Assembly: GCA_014804675.1 (NCBI GenBank)
Contig: JAAUZH010000012.1
Span: forward strand, 12,524 to 76,523
DNA from: Lachnospiraceae bacterium
GTDB taxonomy: Bacteria; Bacillota; Clostridia; Lachnospirales; Lachnospiraceae
Length of the DNA stretch: 64,000 bases
Direction: 5' to 3'
The translations under genes and the position numbers were made by a program. The stretch's first letter is position 1, and each line of letters opens with the position of its first letter. Positions 43,170 through 52,333 of this stretch are shown piece by piece. The notes beneath the pieces were generated by a model. It was not told the DNA's origin, made no database searches, and worked only from the letters and a program-made list of their open reading frames with translations.

Positions 43170-46100
43170 ATGAAGGTAAATTTTGAAGGAATGAATCAAA
43201 ATCAAAATGTAGACAACAGTAAAATTACATACAGCGCTCCCTATGCTCCAAGGATGCGGGCTCAAAAGGGATTCTATTTAGACATTTCTGGTACTGTTAT
43301 GGATAACAAAGCTTATGGAGGTCAGGGAAAGACCACAGAAGATGTTATGAAGGAAGCTGCGAATCAGGATATTACCAACAAACGCAACTACATGGCCATA
43401 ATGTCTAATTCTATGTCTGGAGAAGATTTTTCCAATTTGATGAAGGAAGGATTCCATCCGGGAAGCGTGGACGTGGAGACGATTGTTACTGTTGTAGACC
43501 AGATAAAAGCAAAGCTTGCGGAAGCCGGAATTGAAATTGCTGGTTATAATGATAATATCAGCATGGATAAGCTGAAGAAGATTACCGGAAATGCCGGCTA
43601 TGCTATTTCCATTGCTCAAAAGCTGAATCAGTACAATGTTCCTGTTACAAAGGAAAACGTAACAGAAGCAATGAAAGAGTTTGAAAAAGCCGGAAAGATT
43701 CAGGAGTTAAGCGATGGCGCCATAAAATATATGGTTACCAACGGAAAGGAACCCACCATAGATAACCTGTACAGGGCGCAGTTTAGCGCTGCTAAAAATG
43801 GTGATGTACAGGGAACCGGATATTTTGAGGATGATTTTACCGGCTATTACGGAAGAAAAGCGGATGATATCCACTTTGAACGGCTGCAGGACCAGATGGA
43901 AAAAGTAATTGAAGATGCAGGGCTTGTAGTATATAAGGATACAGTGAATCAGGCAAAATGGCTGGTAGAGAAAGGAATTCCCCTGACGAAGGATAACCTG
44001 CTTTTATTAAACCAGTTAAAAGAAATTTCCTTCCCAAAAGAACCGGAGGAAATCATCAACTCCATAGCGGCGGCCTTGTCGGAGGGAAAACAGGCAAAAG
44101 ACTCTCTCCTATCCAATAAAGAAGGAGCTTTGAAGCAGGCAGTCTCCATAAAGGAAACAGTGGATGCCGTTACAGAGGAAGCAGTAGAAAAGGTTTTTGC
44201 CGAAGGAAAGACCTTTACTATTAAAAATCTCAACAAAGCGATGTTAGAGATTTCCTTGTCTGCAACCACTCCCGGCATGGCATATGAAAAAAAGAGTCAG
44301 GAGAGCCCGGCATTGGTGACTGCTAAAAGGCAGTTAGAGGAAATCAGGCTCCAAATGACAGTGGGAGCTAATTATAAACTGCTAAAAAGTGGATTTGCCA
44401 TTGAGACGGCAGAGCTTGAACAGGTAGTGGAAAAGCTGAAGCAACAGGAGGCAGCAGAGCAAAAAGTATTGTTTGGCCAGACGGAAGATACTTCTTCTGC
44501 GGAAAGAGCCTCTCTTTATGAGGAGGTAACCGGAAAGGTAGCGGCTATTGGGGATATGCCCGTTTCCGTAGTTGGAAAAGTTGCTTTTACCCGTTCCGTA
44601 TTTACCTTAAATTATATACATACCCAAGGTACGGTACTAAAAAATACTTATGAAAATGCAGGAAAAAGCTATGAAGCCCTTATGACGGCGCCAAGAGGTG
44701 ATTTAGGCGATTCCATTCAAAAGGCTTTTGGCAGGATTAAGGTGTTATTGGAAGATTTGGATATGGAATACAATGACGCCAATGCAAAAGCAGTCCGTAT
44801 TTTAGGATACAATCAGATGGAAATTACCGAAGAAAACATCAATGAAGTCAAAAGCGCCGAGGAGGCACTTACAAGGGTCATCCGTAAAATGACGCCGGCA
44901 GCAGTGCTTCAAATGATTCGGGAAGACGTAAATCCACTGAATATGAATGTAGAACAATTATATCAGTATTTGAAAGAAAAAGAGACAGAGCCGTCTGCCG
45001 AAATGGAAAAATACAGCAAGTATCTGTATAAGCTGGAAAAGAGCAATGGAATTTCAGAGGATGAGAGAAGTGCTTACATTGGAATATACAGACTGTTTCG
45101 TCAGATTGAAAAAGGTGATGGGGCAGCAATTGGAAGCCTGCTGCAGTCGGGCAGAGAATTATCGCTGTCTAATCTGTTAGGAGAAACAAGAAATCGAAAA
45201 CGCGGCAGCTTTCAGGCAGCGATTGATGACGATTTTGGAGCATTATCCGATGTAAATAAAAAAGGAACTTCCATATCAGAGCAGATTCAGGGATATTACA
45301 AAAGAAAGGCAGACCATATCTTTGAAGAGCTTTCGCCGGAAAAATTCCGGACAGTGGATATTACAGGAGATACTACGTTAGAACAGCTGGATGAGCTTTT
45401 AAGCGGAAATGAAGAAGATGTCCTGCTGGAAAAAGAGTACTTAAAAGAACAGCTGGATGACGTGCGGAAAATCCGCAAGGTAGGAGATCAGATAATAGAA
45501 GACCTATTGGAGTATGGCCAGGATATCTCACCGGATAATCTGTTAGCAGCAGATTACCTTATGAATTATAAAGGCGCTACATTTAAACAAATTGCTTCTT
45601 ATGCAAAGAAGAACGATAGAAATACCAATCGTGCCACAACGAGTGAGCAAACGTTAACTGCCCGCCTGGAGGATGATATGGAACAGATGAAAGAATCCAT
45701 GACGGACAGGGAATCCATGGAAAAGGCCTACGATAAGTTCATAGAAACCACGGAGGACATATTGGAAAACAGCTCTTTTGAGGAAGGCGCTGCTGCTATA
45801 GATGTAAAAAGCATGGCTATCTTTTCCAAGCAGTTAAGACTGCTGAAATGTATGGCCAGGGAAGAAAATTATCAAGTGCCAGTGTCCATAGGCGGTGAAA
45901 TTACATCCATTCACGTGAAGATTCTTAGGAACATGGGAGAAAAAGGAAAGGTTACTGCTTCCCTGGAAACAGAAAAGCTGGGAAAAGTAGAGGCTTGTCT
46001 GGAAGCAGAGCCGGACAGGATTTCCGGATATGTAGTATGCAATACCCAGGAAGGGTTTGAAATATTGAATGCCCAAAAGTCCAGCCTGCAGGAAAAACTC

Positions 46101-46259
46101 TTTGGAGAAACAGAAAGAAAAGCAGAGGTCCAGATGATTTATGGCAGACACACGAACATAGAAGGTTCTGCCCATAAAAAGGAAACCGATACAGCCATAT
46201 CAACAAAAGAACTATATCATGCCGCCAAGGCTTTTATAGATTTTATAGAAACATGTTAA
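43170..46259 (+). CDS. DUF6240 protein with FliK-like C-terminus
   Basis: 1029 residues, cytosolic, with no signal peptide or membrane helix. It contains four or more helical repeats with a GYYGRKADDI / GYYKRKADHI signature followed by ...G..vt.dNL (around 230-300, 700-790), the pattern of DUF6240. The C-terminal ~130 residues (PVSIGGEITSIHVKIL, ASLETEKLGKVEACLE, LNAQKSSLQEKL) follow the layout of the flagellar hook-length control protein FliK C-terminal domain (L..LG.v.v.l...). It lies 33 bases upstream of flagellin. A flagellar export or length-control role is inferred. Confidence 0.7.
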   Translation: MKVNFEGMNQNQNVDNSKITYSAPYAPRMRAQKGFYLDISGTVMDNKAYGGQGKTTEDVMKEAANQDITNKRNYMAIMSNSMSGEDFSNLMKEGFHPGSVDVETIVTVVDQIKAKLAEAGIEIAGYNDNISMDKLKKITGNAGYAISIAQKLNQYNVPVTKENVTEAMKEFEKAGKIQELSDGAIKYMVTNGKEPTIDNLYRAQFSAAKNGDVQGTGYFEDDFTGYYGRKADDIHFERLQDQMEKVIEDAGLVVYKDTVNQAKWLVEKGIPLTKDNLLLLNQLKEISFPKEPEEIINSIAAALSEGKQAKDSLLSNKEGALKQAVSIKETVDAVTEEAVEKVFAEGKTFTIKNLNKAMLEISLSATTPGMAYEKKSQESPALVTAKRQLEEIRLQMTVGANYKLLKSGFAIETAELEQVVEKLKQQEAAEQKVLFGQTEDTSSAERASLYEEVTGKVAAIGDMPVSVVGKVAFTRSVFTLNYIHTQGTVLKNTYENAGKSYEALMTAPRGDLGDSIQKAFGRIKVLLEDLDMEYNDANAKAVRILGYNQMEITEENINEVKSAEEALTRVIRKMTPAAVLQMIREDVNPLNMNVEQLYQYLKEKETEPSAEMEKYSKYLYKLEKSNGISEDERSAYIGIYRLFRQIEKGDGAAIGSLLQSGRELSLSNLLGETRNRKRGSFQAAIDDDFGALSDVNKKGTSISEQIQGYYKRKADHIFEELSPEKFRTVDITGDTTLEQLDELLSGNEEDVLLEKEYLKEQLDDVRKIRKVGDQIIEDLLEYGQDISPDNLLAADYLMNYKGATFKQIASYAKKNDRNTNRATTSEQTLTARLEDDMEQMKESMTDRESMEKAYDKFIETTEDILENSSFEEGAAAIDVKSMAIFSKQLRLLKCMAREENYQVPVSIGGEITSIHVKILRNMGEKGKVTASLETEKLGKVEACLEAEPDRISGYVVCNTQEGFEILNAQKSSLQEKLFGETERKAEVQMIYGRHTNIEGSAHKKETDTAISTKELYHAAKAFIDFIETC

Positions 46260-46292
46260 CGAATAATAGACAAATTAAAGGAAGGTGCCCAT

Positions 46293-47420
46293 ATGAAAGT
46301 TAATTACAATCTACAGGCAATCATTGCCAATAAATCCCTTAGCATAAGTGAGAACAATCTTGCTGTTTCCAGTACTCGTTTATCTTCAGGCTACAAGATT
46401 AATAATGCAAAGGATAATCCTTCTGGAATTGCCATTGCCAAAAGAATGAATGCCCAGTTAAAGGGATTAAACAAGGCGATTCAGAACGCTACAGATGGTA
46501 TTTCCGTAATACAGACAGCAGAAGGAGCTTTAGCTGAAATTCAGGAAATGGTACAAAGAATGAATGAGTTAGCAGTAAAGGCCGCAACGGGAGCTTTAGT
46601 AGATGATGACAGAGCGCTTGTTATGGAAGAGGTTTCCCAGTTAAAGGATGAAATAGCCAGAGTAGCTGCAACTACCGATTTCAACGGACAAAAGCTGTTG
46701 AATGGAGAATGTGATTTAAAAGGATACACCAGCGAAGCCGGCGCCACCATTGAATATTACTCCGATGACATCCAATTAGGAACATATTCTTTGGCAATTA
46801 CACCTGTTTTTGATGCAGATGGGAATTTGACAGATGATACATCGGTAAATTTCGGAGCTGCCGGACCTACAGGAGATGAGCTTCATTTTGACGCAAATTG
46901 TGTTACAAAGGTAAAGGGAAATACCATTACAATAACGGATGCATTGCAGAATGAGGTAAGAATTGCCATTGACCAAAATACCTTTACCGGTGCAGGATCA
47001 GCAATGACTTTGGATTTAACAGGAATCGGAGCAATGCGTTTCCAGATTGGCGCTAATGAGGGGCAGGTTCTTCCTATACGTATTCCAACCATTTCCCTGT
47101 CCAATATGGAAATTGATACATTGGATGTATCAACTGCGGAAGGTGCAAGGATAGGAATTGGACAATTAGCAGCTGCGAATGATTATATATCTGCTGTCCG
47201 TTCCAGATTAGGCGCTTATCAAAACCGCTTGGAGAATACACAAGAAAGTCTGGAAGCATCAAGCGAAAGCGTTACCTCGGCATATTCCAGTATCATGGAT
47301 GTGGATATGGCAACTGAAATGACAGAGTACACAAAGCTGCAAGTGTTAACTCAGGCTGGTACTTCTATGTTGGCACAGGCAAACGAAAGGCCTCAGCAGC
47401 TATTGCAGCTATTGCAGTAA
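46293..47420 (+). CDS. Flagellin
   Basis: 375 residues, with conserved D0/D1 ends: N-terminal NLAVSSTRLSSGYKINNAKD and SGIAIAKRM, and C-terminal RLGAYQNRLE, MDVDMATEMTEYTKLQVLTQA and MLAQANERPQQLLQLL. The variable D2-like centre (about 140-280) is short. AAGGAAGG precedes the ATG. The chaperone fliS follows 46 bases later. I saw no sigma-28 consensus directly upstream, so it may be read from the DUF6240 promoter. Confidence 0.95.
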   Translation: MKVNYNLQAIIANKSLSISENNLAVSSTRLSSGYKINNAKDNPSGIAIAKRMNAQLKGLNKAIQNATDGISVIQTAEGALAEIQEMVQRMNELAVKAATGALVDDDRALVMEEVSQLKDEIARVAATTDFNGQKLLNGECDLKGYTSEAGATIEYYSDDIQLGTYSLAITPVFDADGNLTDDTSVNFGAAGPTGDELHFDANCVTKVKGNTITITDALQNEVRIAIDQNTFTGAGSAMTLDLTGIGAMRFQIGANEGQVLPIRIPTISLSNMEIDTLDVSTAEGARIGIGQLAAANDYISAVRSRLGAYQNRLENTQESLEASSESVTSAYSSIMDVDMATEMTEYTKLQVLTQAGTSMLAQANERPQQLLQLLQ

Positions 47421-47466
47421 TCATAGTTAATTTACATGTTAGCAGAGGGTAACCGGAGGCCGGAAA

Positions 47467-47943
47467 ATGAATAATGAGTTAAAGCAGCAATATAAGCTGC
47501 GTATTACAAGTGCAAATAAGACCCAATTGGTAGTGATTTTGTATGAAATGTTTTTACAGTACATGGAAGAAGCAAAAGAAGCTCATGAAAAAGAAGATAT
47601 AAAGGCTTTTAAAGATGCAATCCGATATGCCAGAGGATGCGTAAAGGAGCTGATGCAGTCCTTGAATTTTCAATACGAGCCTGCAAAAGAGCTGATGCAG
47701 TTATATGTTTATGTAAACAAGGAGCTTGTCCATGGGGATGTTCATAATAAAACAGAGCCTTTGGAGAACAGTATTGCAGTCATGAAAGGGCTCTGGGAGG
47801 CATACAGCCAGATAAGCCACATGGATCAGTCCCCTGCCGTTATGGAAAATTCCCAAAAGGTTTATGCAGGGCTTACCTATGGGCGTGATGATTTAGTGGA
47901 GAACCTGAATCAGATTGGTGAGAATAGAGGTTTTTTGATTTGA
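47467..47943 (+). CDS. fliS: FliS-like flagellin export chaperone
   Basis: 158 residues, all-helical, with the FliS layout: YKLRITSANKTQLVVILYEMFLQYM, then ARGCVKELMQSLNF and LMQLYVYVNKELVHGDV. It binds the flagellin C-terminus and prevents premature polymerisation in the cytosol. It is slightly longer than typical FliS (about 125-135), with an extra C-terminal tail. Its last 51 bases overlap the convergent DUF2508 gene. Confidence 0.85.
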   Translation: MNNELKQQYKLRITSANKTQLVVILYEMFLQYMEEAKEAHEKEDIKAFKDAIRYARGCVKELMQSLNFQYEPAKELMQLYVYVNKELVHGDVHNKTEPLENSIAVMKGLWEAYSQISHMDQSPAVMENSQKVYAGLTYGRDDLVENLNQIGENRGFLI

Positions 47944-48168
47944 TTCTTCAGGCAGCAAATTTAATTTTGCTGCCTGTTCCAATAAATACTTATATCTTTT
48001 TAAACTGGAATTTACTTCATAAATATAGCAGTCAATCAAATCCGGCTCTATGACATTATCAAAGTTGGAGTAGGCACATTCCAGGGCAAATTTCGTCTTA
48101 TCGATATCATCTAAAAGCTGTAAACGTTCTTTCTTTTTTTCCATATTGGCTGTTCCTTCCAATTTCAT
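47893..48168 (-). CDS. yaaL: DUF2508 (YaaL-like) protein
   Basis: About 91 residues on the minus strand; core KKKERLQLLDDIDKTKFALE, FDNVIEPDLIDCYIYE and RYKYLLEQA is the YaaL/DUF2508 pattern. In Bacillus this gene lies between recR and bofA. Here it is divergent from bofA, and recR is absent. The start at 48168 follows AGGGGAAAGAG; an internal ATG at 48144 with GGAAGG upstream is also possible. The 3' end runs 51 bases into fliS on the opposite strand. Confidence 0.8.
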   Translation of the reverse strand: MKLEGTANMEKKKERLQLLDDIDKTKFALECAYSNFDNVIEPDLIDCYIYEVNSSLKRYKYLLEQAAKLNLLPEESNQKTSILTNLIQVLH

Positions 48169-48291
48169 CTCTTTCCCCTTTCTTATCAGTCCCTTTTTAG
48201 TAAGTATAGTCACAACTGGAAAAAAATATTCATAATAATTCCCTCAATACCATATAATGTAAAAAATCAGATAAGAAAAAGCGGAAGAGAT

Positions 48292-48561
48292 ATGAAAATG
48301 GAGGAAATCTGGGGTGGCTGTGCCATTGTTTTAGTATGTATTTTAGTGCTTGCCATTCTGTTTTTTAAAAATAAGCTGGAAATTATCATGGGATTTTTTA
48401 TGAGGGGAATCCTTGGCGCCGTTGTTATATATGGTGTAAACCAATTGTTGTTATTCTTTGGAATCAGTCAGGGGGTAGGTATAAATCCTCTTACGCTATT
48501 GACAAGCGCAATCTTAGGAATACCGGGGGTTTGCGTCCTTTTTGCCCTTATATTTATATGA
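48292..48561 (+). CDS. bofA: BofA-like pro-sigma-K processing inhibitor
   Basis: 89 residues with two or three hydrophobic segments and the BofA pattern GILGAVVIYGVNQLL, GVGINPLTLLTSAILGIPG. In Bacillus, BofA holds the SpoIVFB protease inactive in the forespore membrane until signalling. Its presence points to a sporulation-lineage genome. A TATAAT (48253-48258) with TTCATA 18 bases upstream may be its vegetative promoter. Confidence 0.88.
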   Translation: MKMEEIWGGCAIVLVCILVLAILFFKNKLEIIMGFFMRGILGAVVIYGVNQLLLFFGISQGVGINPLTLLTSAILGIPGVCVLFALIFI

Positions 48562-48607
48562 CTTATTGTGAAATATTTACAAAAAAAATTTTTTTCTTAA
48601 AAAGCTA

Positions 48608-48636
48608 TGGACAAATAGAAAGACATGCTTTATAAT
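48608..48636 (+). promoter_or_regulatory. Promoter of Tad locus 2
   Basis: TGGACA, 17 bases, TATAAT. Predicted start near 48643, leaving a ~128-base leader. Confidence 0.72.
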
Positions 48637-48642
48637 CCAACT

Positions 48643-48770
48643 TACAAGTCAGTCAAACCATAGACTACATATTATACGAGCACATCTATTGTGTTAGATC
48701 AAATGCTCCATTTCTAATGGACGTCCATTTTCGGACAACTTTCCCAAGACAGATTTTATAAAAGGAGGAA
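48643..48770 (+). promoter_or_regulatory. Structured 5' leader of Tad locus 2
   Basis: Three adjacent short hairpins: ATCTA / TAGAT (48684-48699), CCATT / AATGG (48708-48720) and GTCC / GGAC (48723-48736), ending about 25 bases before the ribosome site AAAGGAGG. No known riboswitch consensus, including the c-di-GMP types, is visible. Confidence 0.4.
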
Positions 48771-49295
48771 TTGCACATTTACTATTTTATATGTTGTTTT
48801 TTGCTGGCAGCCATGATTTTAGATATCTATTGCTATCAGATAAAAAACTGGGTAATACTATCCGGTTTCCTAGGTGGAATCGGCATACTTTATTATGAAA
48901 ATGACATGGGGATGCTTAAACAAGGATTTTTCAATATGCTGCTTTTGCTATTATGTTTTCTTCCCCTTTTTGCCTTGCAGGTCATAGGGGCGGCAGATGT
49001 AAAGCTGTTCCTGCTGCTTGGACTGTTGCTGGACATACGCTCCGCTGTCTATTGCATTTTCATTTCCTTTCTGATAGGAGCCTTTTACAGCCTTATGCAA
49101 ATGCTTTATTACAAAAATCTATTTCAAAGGCTTTCCTATTTTTATCAGTACATAAAAGATGTTCTAAAGGCAAATCAAATTCAACCATATCATAAACAAC
49201 AGCCTGATAAAAAGGCAGTGATTCATTTTACGATTCCCATATTTTTAAGCTTTTGTATTTATTGGATTGGAGGTATTTCATGGATGCCCTTTTAG
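48771..49295 (+). CDS. A24 prepilin peptidase, first of locus 2
   Basis: 174-residue membrane protease. Catalytic Asp18 in ILDIYCYQIKNW and Asp76 in GAADVKLF; the GxGD motif is altered to GAAD but keeps the aspartate. The start is unusual: the TTG at 48771 lies only two bases after AAAGGAGG, while the in-frame ATT at 48777 has ideal spacing. The first ATG (48813) would delete the first membrane helix. Its 3' end overlaps the CpaE-like gene by 16 bases. Confidence 0.82.
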   Translation: MHIYYFICCFLLAAMILDIYCYQIKNWVILSGFLGGIGILYYENDMGMLKQGFFNMLLLLLCFLPLFALQVIGAADVKLFLLLGLLLDIRSAVYCIFISFLIGAFYSLMQMLYYKNLFQRLSYFYQYIKDVLKANQIQPYHKQQPDKKAVIHFTIPIFLSFCIYWIGGISWMPF

Positions 49296-50281
49296 CAATT
49301 TGTGATTATGAGAAAAAGTATGTATATAAACTAGCCGAATACCTGTCAGGAAAAAAGCAGTTTCCATTTCGGGTCATGGCATTTGACAATCCGGAAAAGC
49401 TTGCTGCTTTCTCAAAAGAAAATCCTATTGAAATTCTGCTGATAGGAGAAAGTATGAAAGATGATGCACCTGTCAGCTTGAAAACAGGGCAAATCCTTTA
49501 CTTGTGCGAAGAAAACAAGGAAGAGAAGGAAAGCTGTCCTTATGTATATAAATATCAGTCAGGCACTGCCATTATGAAAAAGATCATTGCGCTTTATGCG
49601 GAGGGAGAGGACCAAAAAATAATAGCCGCAGCAGGCAGCAAAAAAAGAAATATAGAAATCATAGGTGTCTACAGTCCCATAGGCAGATGCCTCCAGACCT
49701 CTTTTTCACTGATTTTGGGACAGATACTGGCAAAGAAAAAAAGATGTCTGTATTTAAATTTTGAAGCTTACTCCGGATTTTCCATGCTTTTGGAAAAAGA
49801 ATTTAATCATGACTTTATGGATTTAATGTATTTCTTAAAAGAAGGAAGCGGAAAATTCGTTTATAAGCTGGCAAGTATGGTGGACTCTATCGGCAGTCTG
49901 GATTTTATCCCTCCTGCAGTTTCCTTTCTGGATATATTGGAAATGGAAGGAGAAAAATGGAAGCTCCTTTTAGAGGAACTGGAAAGAAGTACGGATTATG
50001 AAGTTGTGATTTTGGATTTATCGGATCATGTCCGGGGGCTGTTTGAAATTTTAGAACGGTGCAGCAAAATTTATACAATTACAAAGTCTGATGGAATGGC
50101 TCTTGCAAAAATAGACCAGTATGAGAAACTTCTGACTTATATGAAAAAAGACGGGCTTTTGAAAAAAACAATCAACTGCAACATTCCGGTCTTTAAGCAA
50201 GTGCCCCATAAGATGATTTATTTATCCCATAGCCAGTTGACAGAATATGTGAAAAATCTTTTAAAGGAACAGGAAATATGA
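49280..50281 (+). CDS. tadZ: TadZ/CpaE-like protein (locus 2), degenerate P-loop
   Basis: 333 residues. N-terminal receiver-like part (about 1-100) and MinD-like fold (about 115-333), but the Walker region reads GVYSPIGRCLQTSFSL with neither KGG nor a P-loop lysine. It is therefore probably not an ATPase and may act only in localisation. DYEVVILDLSD matches the Walker B strand. The start at 49280 has GGAGG six bases upstream. ATGA overlap with tadA. Confidence 0.78.
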   Translation: MDALLAICDYEKKYVYKLAEYLSGKKQFPFRVMAFDNPEKLAAFSKENPIEILLIGESMKDDAPVSLKTGQILYLCEENKEEKESCPYVYKYQSGTAIMKKIIALYAEGEDQKIIAAAGSKKRNIEIIGVYSPIGRCLQTSFSLILGQILAKKKRCLYLNFEAYSGFSMLLEKEFNHDFMDLMYFLKEGSGKFVYKLASMVDSIGSLDFIPPAVSFLDILEMEGEKWKLLLEELERSTDYEVVILDLSDHVRGLFEILERCSKIYTITKSDGMALAKIDQYEKLLTYMKKDGLLKKTINCNIPVFKQVPHKMIYLSHSQLTEYVKNLLKEQEI

Positions 50282-51519
50282 GCAAAGAAATAAGCTATGA
50301 TGCAATCAAAAAAAATTTAAAAACCGAACTTTTTCAAGCAATGGATTTTTCCAGAGAGATGAAGGACGAAGAAATCCGGGAGCTGATAGACGAAAAAATC
50401 ATGAGCATAGGGAGGGAAACCTACATTCCCCTTGCAGAAAAGAAAAGGCTTGGAAAGGAATTATTTTTTTCAATAAGAAAGCTGGATATATTACAGGAGC
50501 TGATTGAGGATGAAGAGGTGACGGAAATCATGGTAAATGGTCCTGAACGGATTTTTCTGGAAAAGAGAGGAAAAATCTTCCAATGGGAAAATAAATTTGA
50601 ATCCAGGGAGAAGCTGGAGGATGTGATTCAGCAAATCGTAGCCAAATCCAACCGGGTAGTAAATGAAACCAGTCCGATTGTGGATGCCAGATTGGAAAAC
50701 GGCTCCAGAGTCAATGTGGTGCTTGCTCCGGTAGCGCTAAACGGTCCCATTCTGACAATACGAAGATTTCCAGAGAATCCTCTTAGCATGGAAGATTTTA
50801 TCCGGATGGGCTCCATTACAAAAGAGGCAGCGGATTTTTTAAAATGTATGGTTACAGCAGGCTATAACATTTTCATAAGCGGTGGCACGGGAAGCGGAAA
50901 AACAACCTTTTTAAATGTTTTGTCCGGATTTATTCCTAAAGAGGAACGGATTATCACAATCGAGGATAGTGCAGAGCTCCAGCTTGCAGATACCCCCAAT
51001 CTGGTATCTATGGAAACAAGAAATGCCAATGTGGAGGGCTGTCAGGAAATTACCATAAGGGATTTGATTAAGACATCATTGAGAATGCGGCCGGACCGGA
51101 TCATCGTAGGAGAGGTGAGAGGAGGAGAAGCTCTTGACTTATTGCAGGCATTGAATACCGGTCATGATGGAAGCCTGTCTACAGGTCATAGCAACAGCTC
51201 AAGGGATATGCTAAGCCGATTGGAAACGATGGTTTTAATGGGAATGGAGCTGCCCCTGCCTGCCATACGGAGGCAGATTGCTTCCGGAGTGGATATTATC
51301 GTGCATTTAGGAAGGCTTCGGGACCACACGAGAAAGGTTTTGGAAATTGTAGAAATAACAGGCTTTGACCAGGGAGAAATTTTAACAGCCCCTCTTTATG
51401 AATTTAAAGAAGAATTTGACAAGGGAGAAGAAGCCGTAAAAGGCGCCTTGGTGAAAACAGGGAAACTAATGCACAGAGATAAGCTGATGTTTGCAGGAAT
51501 GGGAACCTGCATAGAGTAA
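50278..51519 (+). CDS. tadA: TadA/CpaF secretion ATPase (locus 2)
   Basis: 413 residues, collinear with the locus 1 enzyme. EIMVNGPERIFLE, Walker A GGTGSGKT at 202-209, RIIVGEVRGGEALDLL and STGHSNSSRDMLSRLE are all intact, so it should be active. The start codon overlaps the preceding stop (ATGA). It powers assembly of the second Tad pilus. Confidence 0.95.
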   Translation: MSKEISYDAIKKNLKTELFQAMDFSREMKDEEIRELIDEKIMSIGRETYIPLAEKKRLGKELFFSIRKLDILQELIEDEEVTEIMVNGPERIFLEKRGKIFQWENKFESREKLEDVIQQIVAKSNRVVNETSPIVDARLENGSRVNVVLAPVALNGPILTIRRFPENPLSMEDFIRMGSITKEAADFLKCMVTAGYNIFISGGTGSGKTTFLNVLSGFIPKEERIITIEDSAELQLADTPNLVSMETRNANVEGCQEITIRDLIKTSLRMRPDRIIVGEVRGGEALDLLQALNTGHDGSLSTGHSNSSRDMLSRLETMVLMGMELPLPAIRRQIASGVDIIVHLGRLRDHTRKVLEIVEITGFDQGEILTAPLYEFKEEFDKGEEAVKGALVKTGKLMHRDKLMFAGMGTCIE

Positions 51520-51531
51520 AGGAGTGGACAT

Positions 51532-52320
51532 ATGACAAGAAAGTATCATGGGAAAAAACAAAAGAGTCTTGGGAGGAATCAATGTGGGTTTTCAGATAAA
51601 AATACAGAAACATATGAGCTCCTGAAAGATATGGTTGGTGGATTGGCAATTCTTTTGTGCATTAGTTATTTCTTTTATCATTCCTTTATTCCTATGATTT
51701 TTTTATCCCCCTTTTTAATCGTTTATCGAAGGCTTTGTGAAATAGAGAGAGAGCATTTAAGAAAGCAGAAACTGAGCTTACAGTTCAAGGATGGCATCCT
51801 GGCAGTTTCTGCTGCCTTAAAGGCAGGATATTCCATCGAAAATGCCTTTTATGAAGCATATAAAGATTTATGTCACTTATATAAACAGAAAGACAGGATT
51901 ATACAGGAATTTTTATATATAAACAGGCAGCTTGCAAACAATATGGTCTTAGAGTCCCTTTTATTGGATTTTGCAGACCGCAGCCAGGTAGAAGAGATCC
52001 GGGACTTTGCAGAAGTGTTTTCCATTGCAAAACGCAATGGAGGAAACCTGAATAAAATGATTGAGCATACAGCCCTCTTAATCAGCGAGAAGATTCAGGT
52101 AAAGCGGGATATTCAGACAATTCTGGCGGCCAGGAAATATGAACAGAAGGTGATGAATCTGGTACCAATGTTTATCCTGTTTTATATCGGCATTACCTCT
52201 CCGGGATTTTTTGATTCCATGTATGGCAATCCGGGAGGTATCTGTATCATGACAATCTGTCTGATCGTATATTTTGCAGCTTTTCTTTTATCCAGAAAAA
52301 TAGTAGCAATTGAAATATAG
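51532..52320 (+). CDS. tadB: TadB-like platform protein (locus 2)
   Basis: 262 residues, T2SSF domain with FADRSQVEEIRDFAEVFSIAKRNGGNL and four membrane segments (two near 35-65, two near 205-255). A basic N-terminus precedes the first helix. AAAGGAG precedes the ATG. Partner of the TadC-like protein that follows. Confidence 0.88.
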   Translation: MTRKYHGKKQKSLGRNQCGFSDKNTETYELLKDMVGGLAILLCISYFFYHSFIPMIFLSPFLIVYRRLCEIEREHLRKQKLSLQFKDGILAVSAALKAGYSIENAFYEAYKDLCHLYKQKDRIIQEFLYINRQLANNMVLESLLLDFADRSQVEEIRDFAEVFSIAKRNGGNLNKMIEHTALLISEKIQVKRDIQTILAARKYEQKVMNLVPMFILFYIGITSPGFFDSMYGNPGGICIMTICLIVYFAAFLLSRKIVAIEI

Positions 52321-52333
52321 GAGTTTAAAAATT

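Noticed and set aside
46150..46292. Sigma-28 flagellar promoter before flagellin
   Set aside because: Only partial boxes (TAAA and CCGATA) with 7-base rather than ~15-base spacing.
48601..48770. c-di-GMP riboswitch upstream of the second pilus locus
   Set aside because: None of the conserved GEMM-I or GEMM-II segments could be found in the leader.
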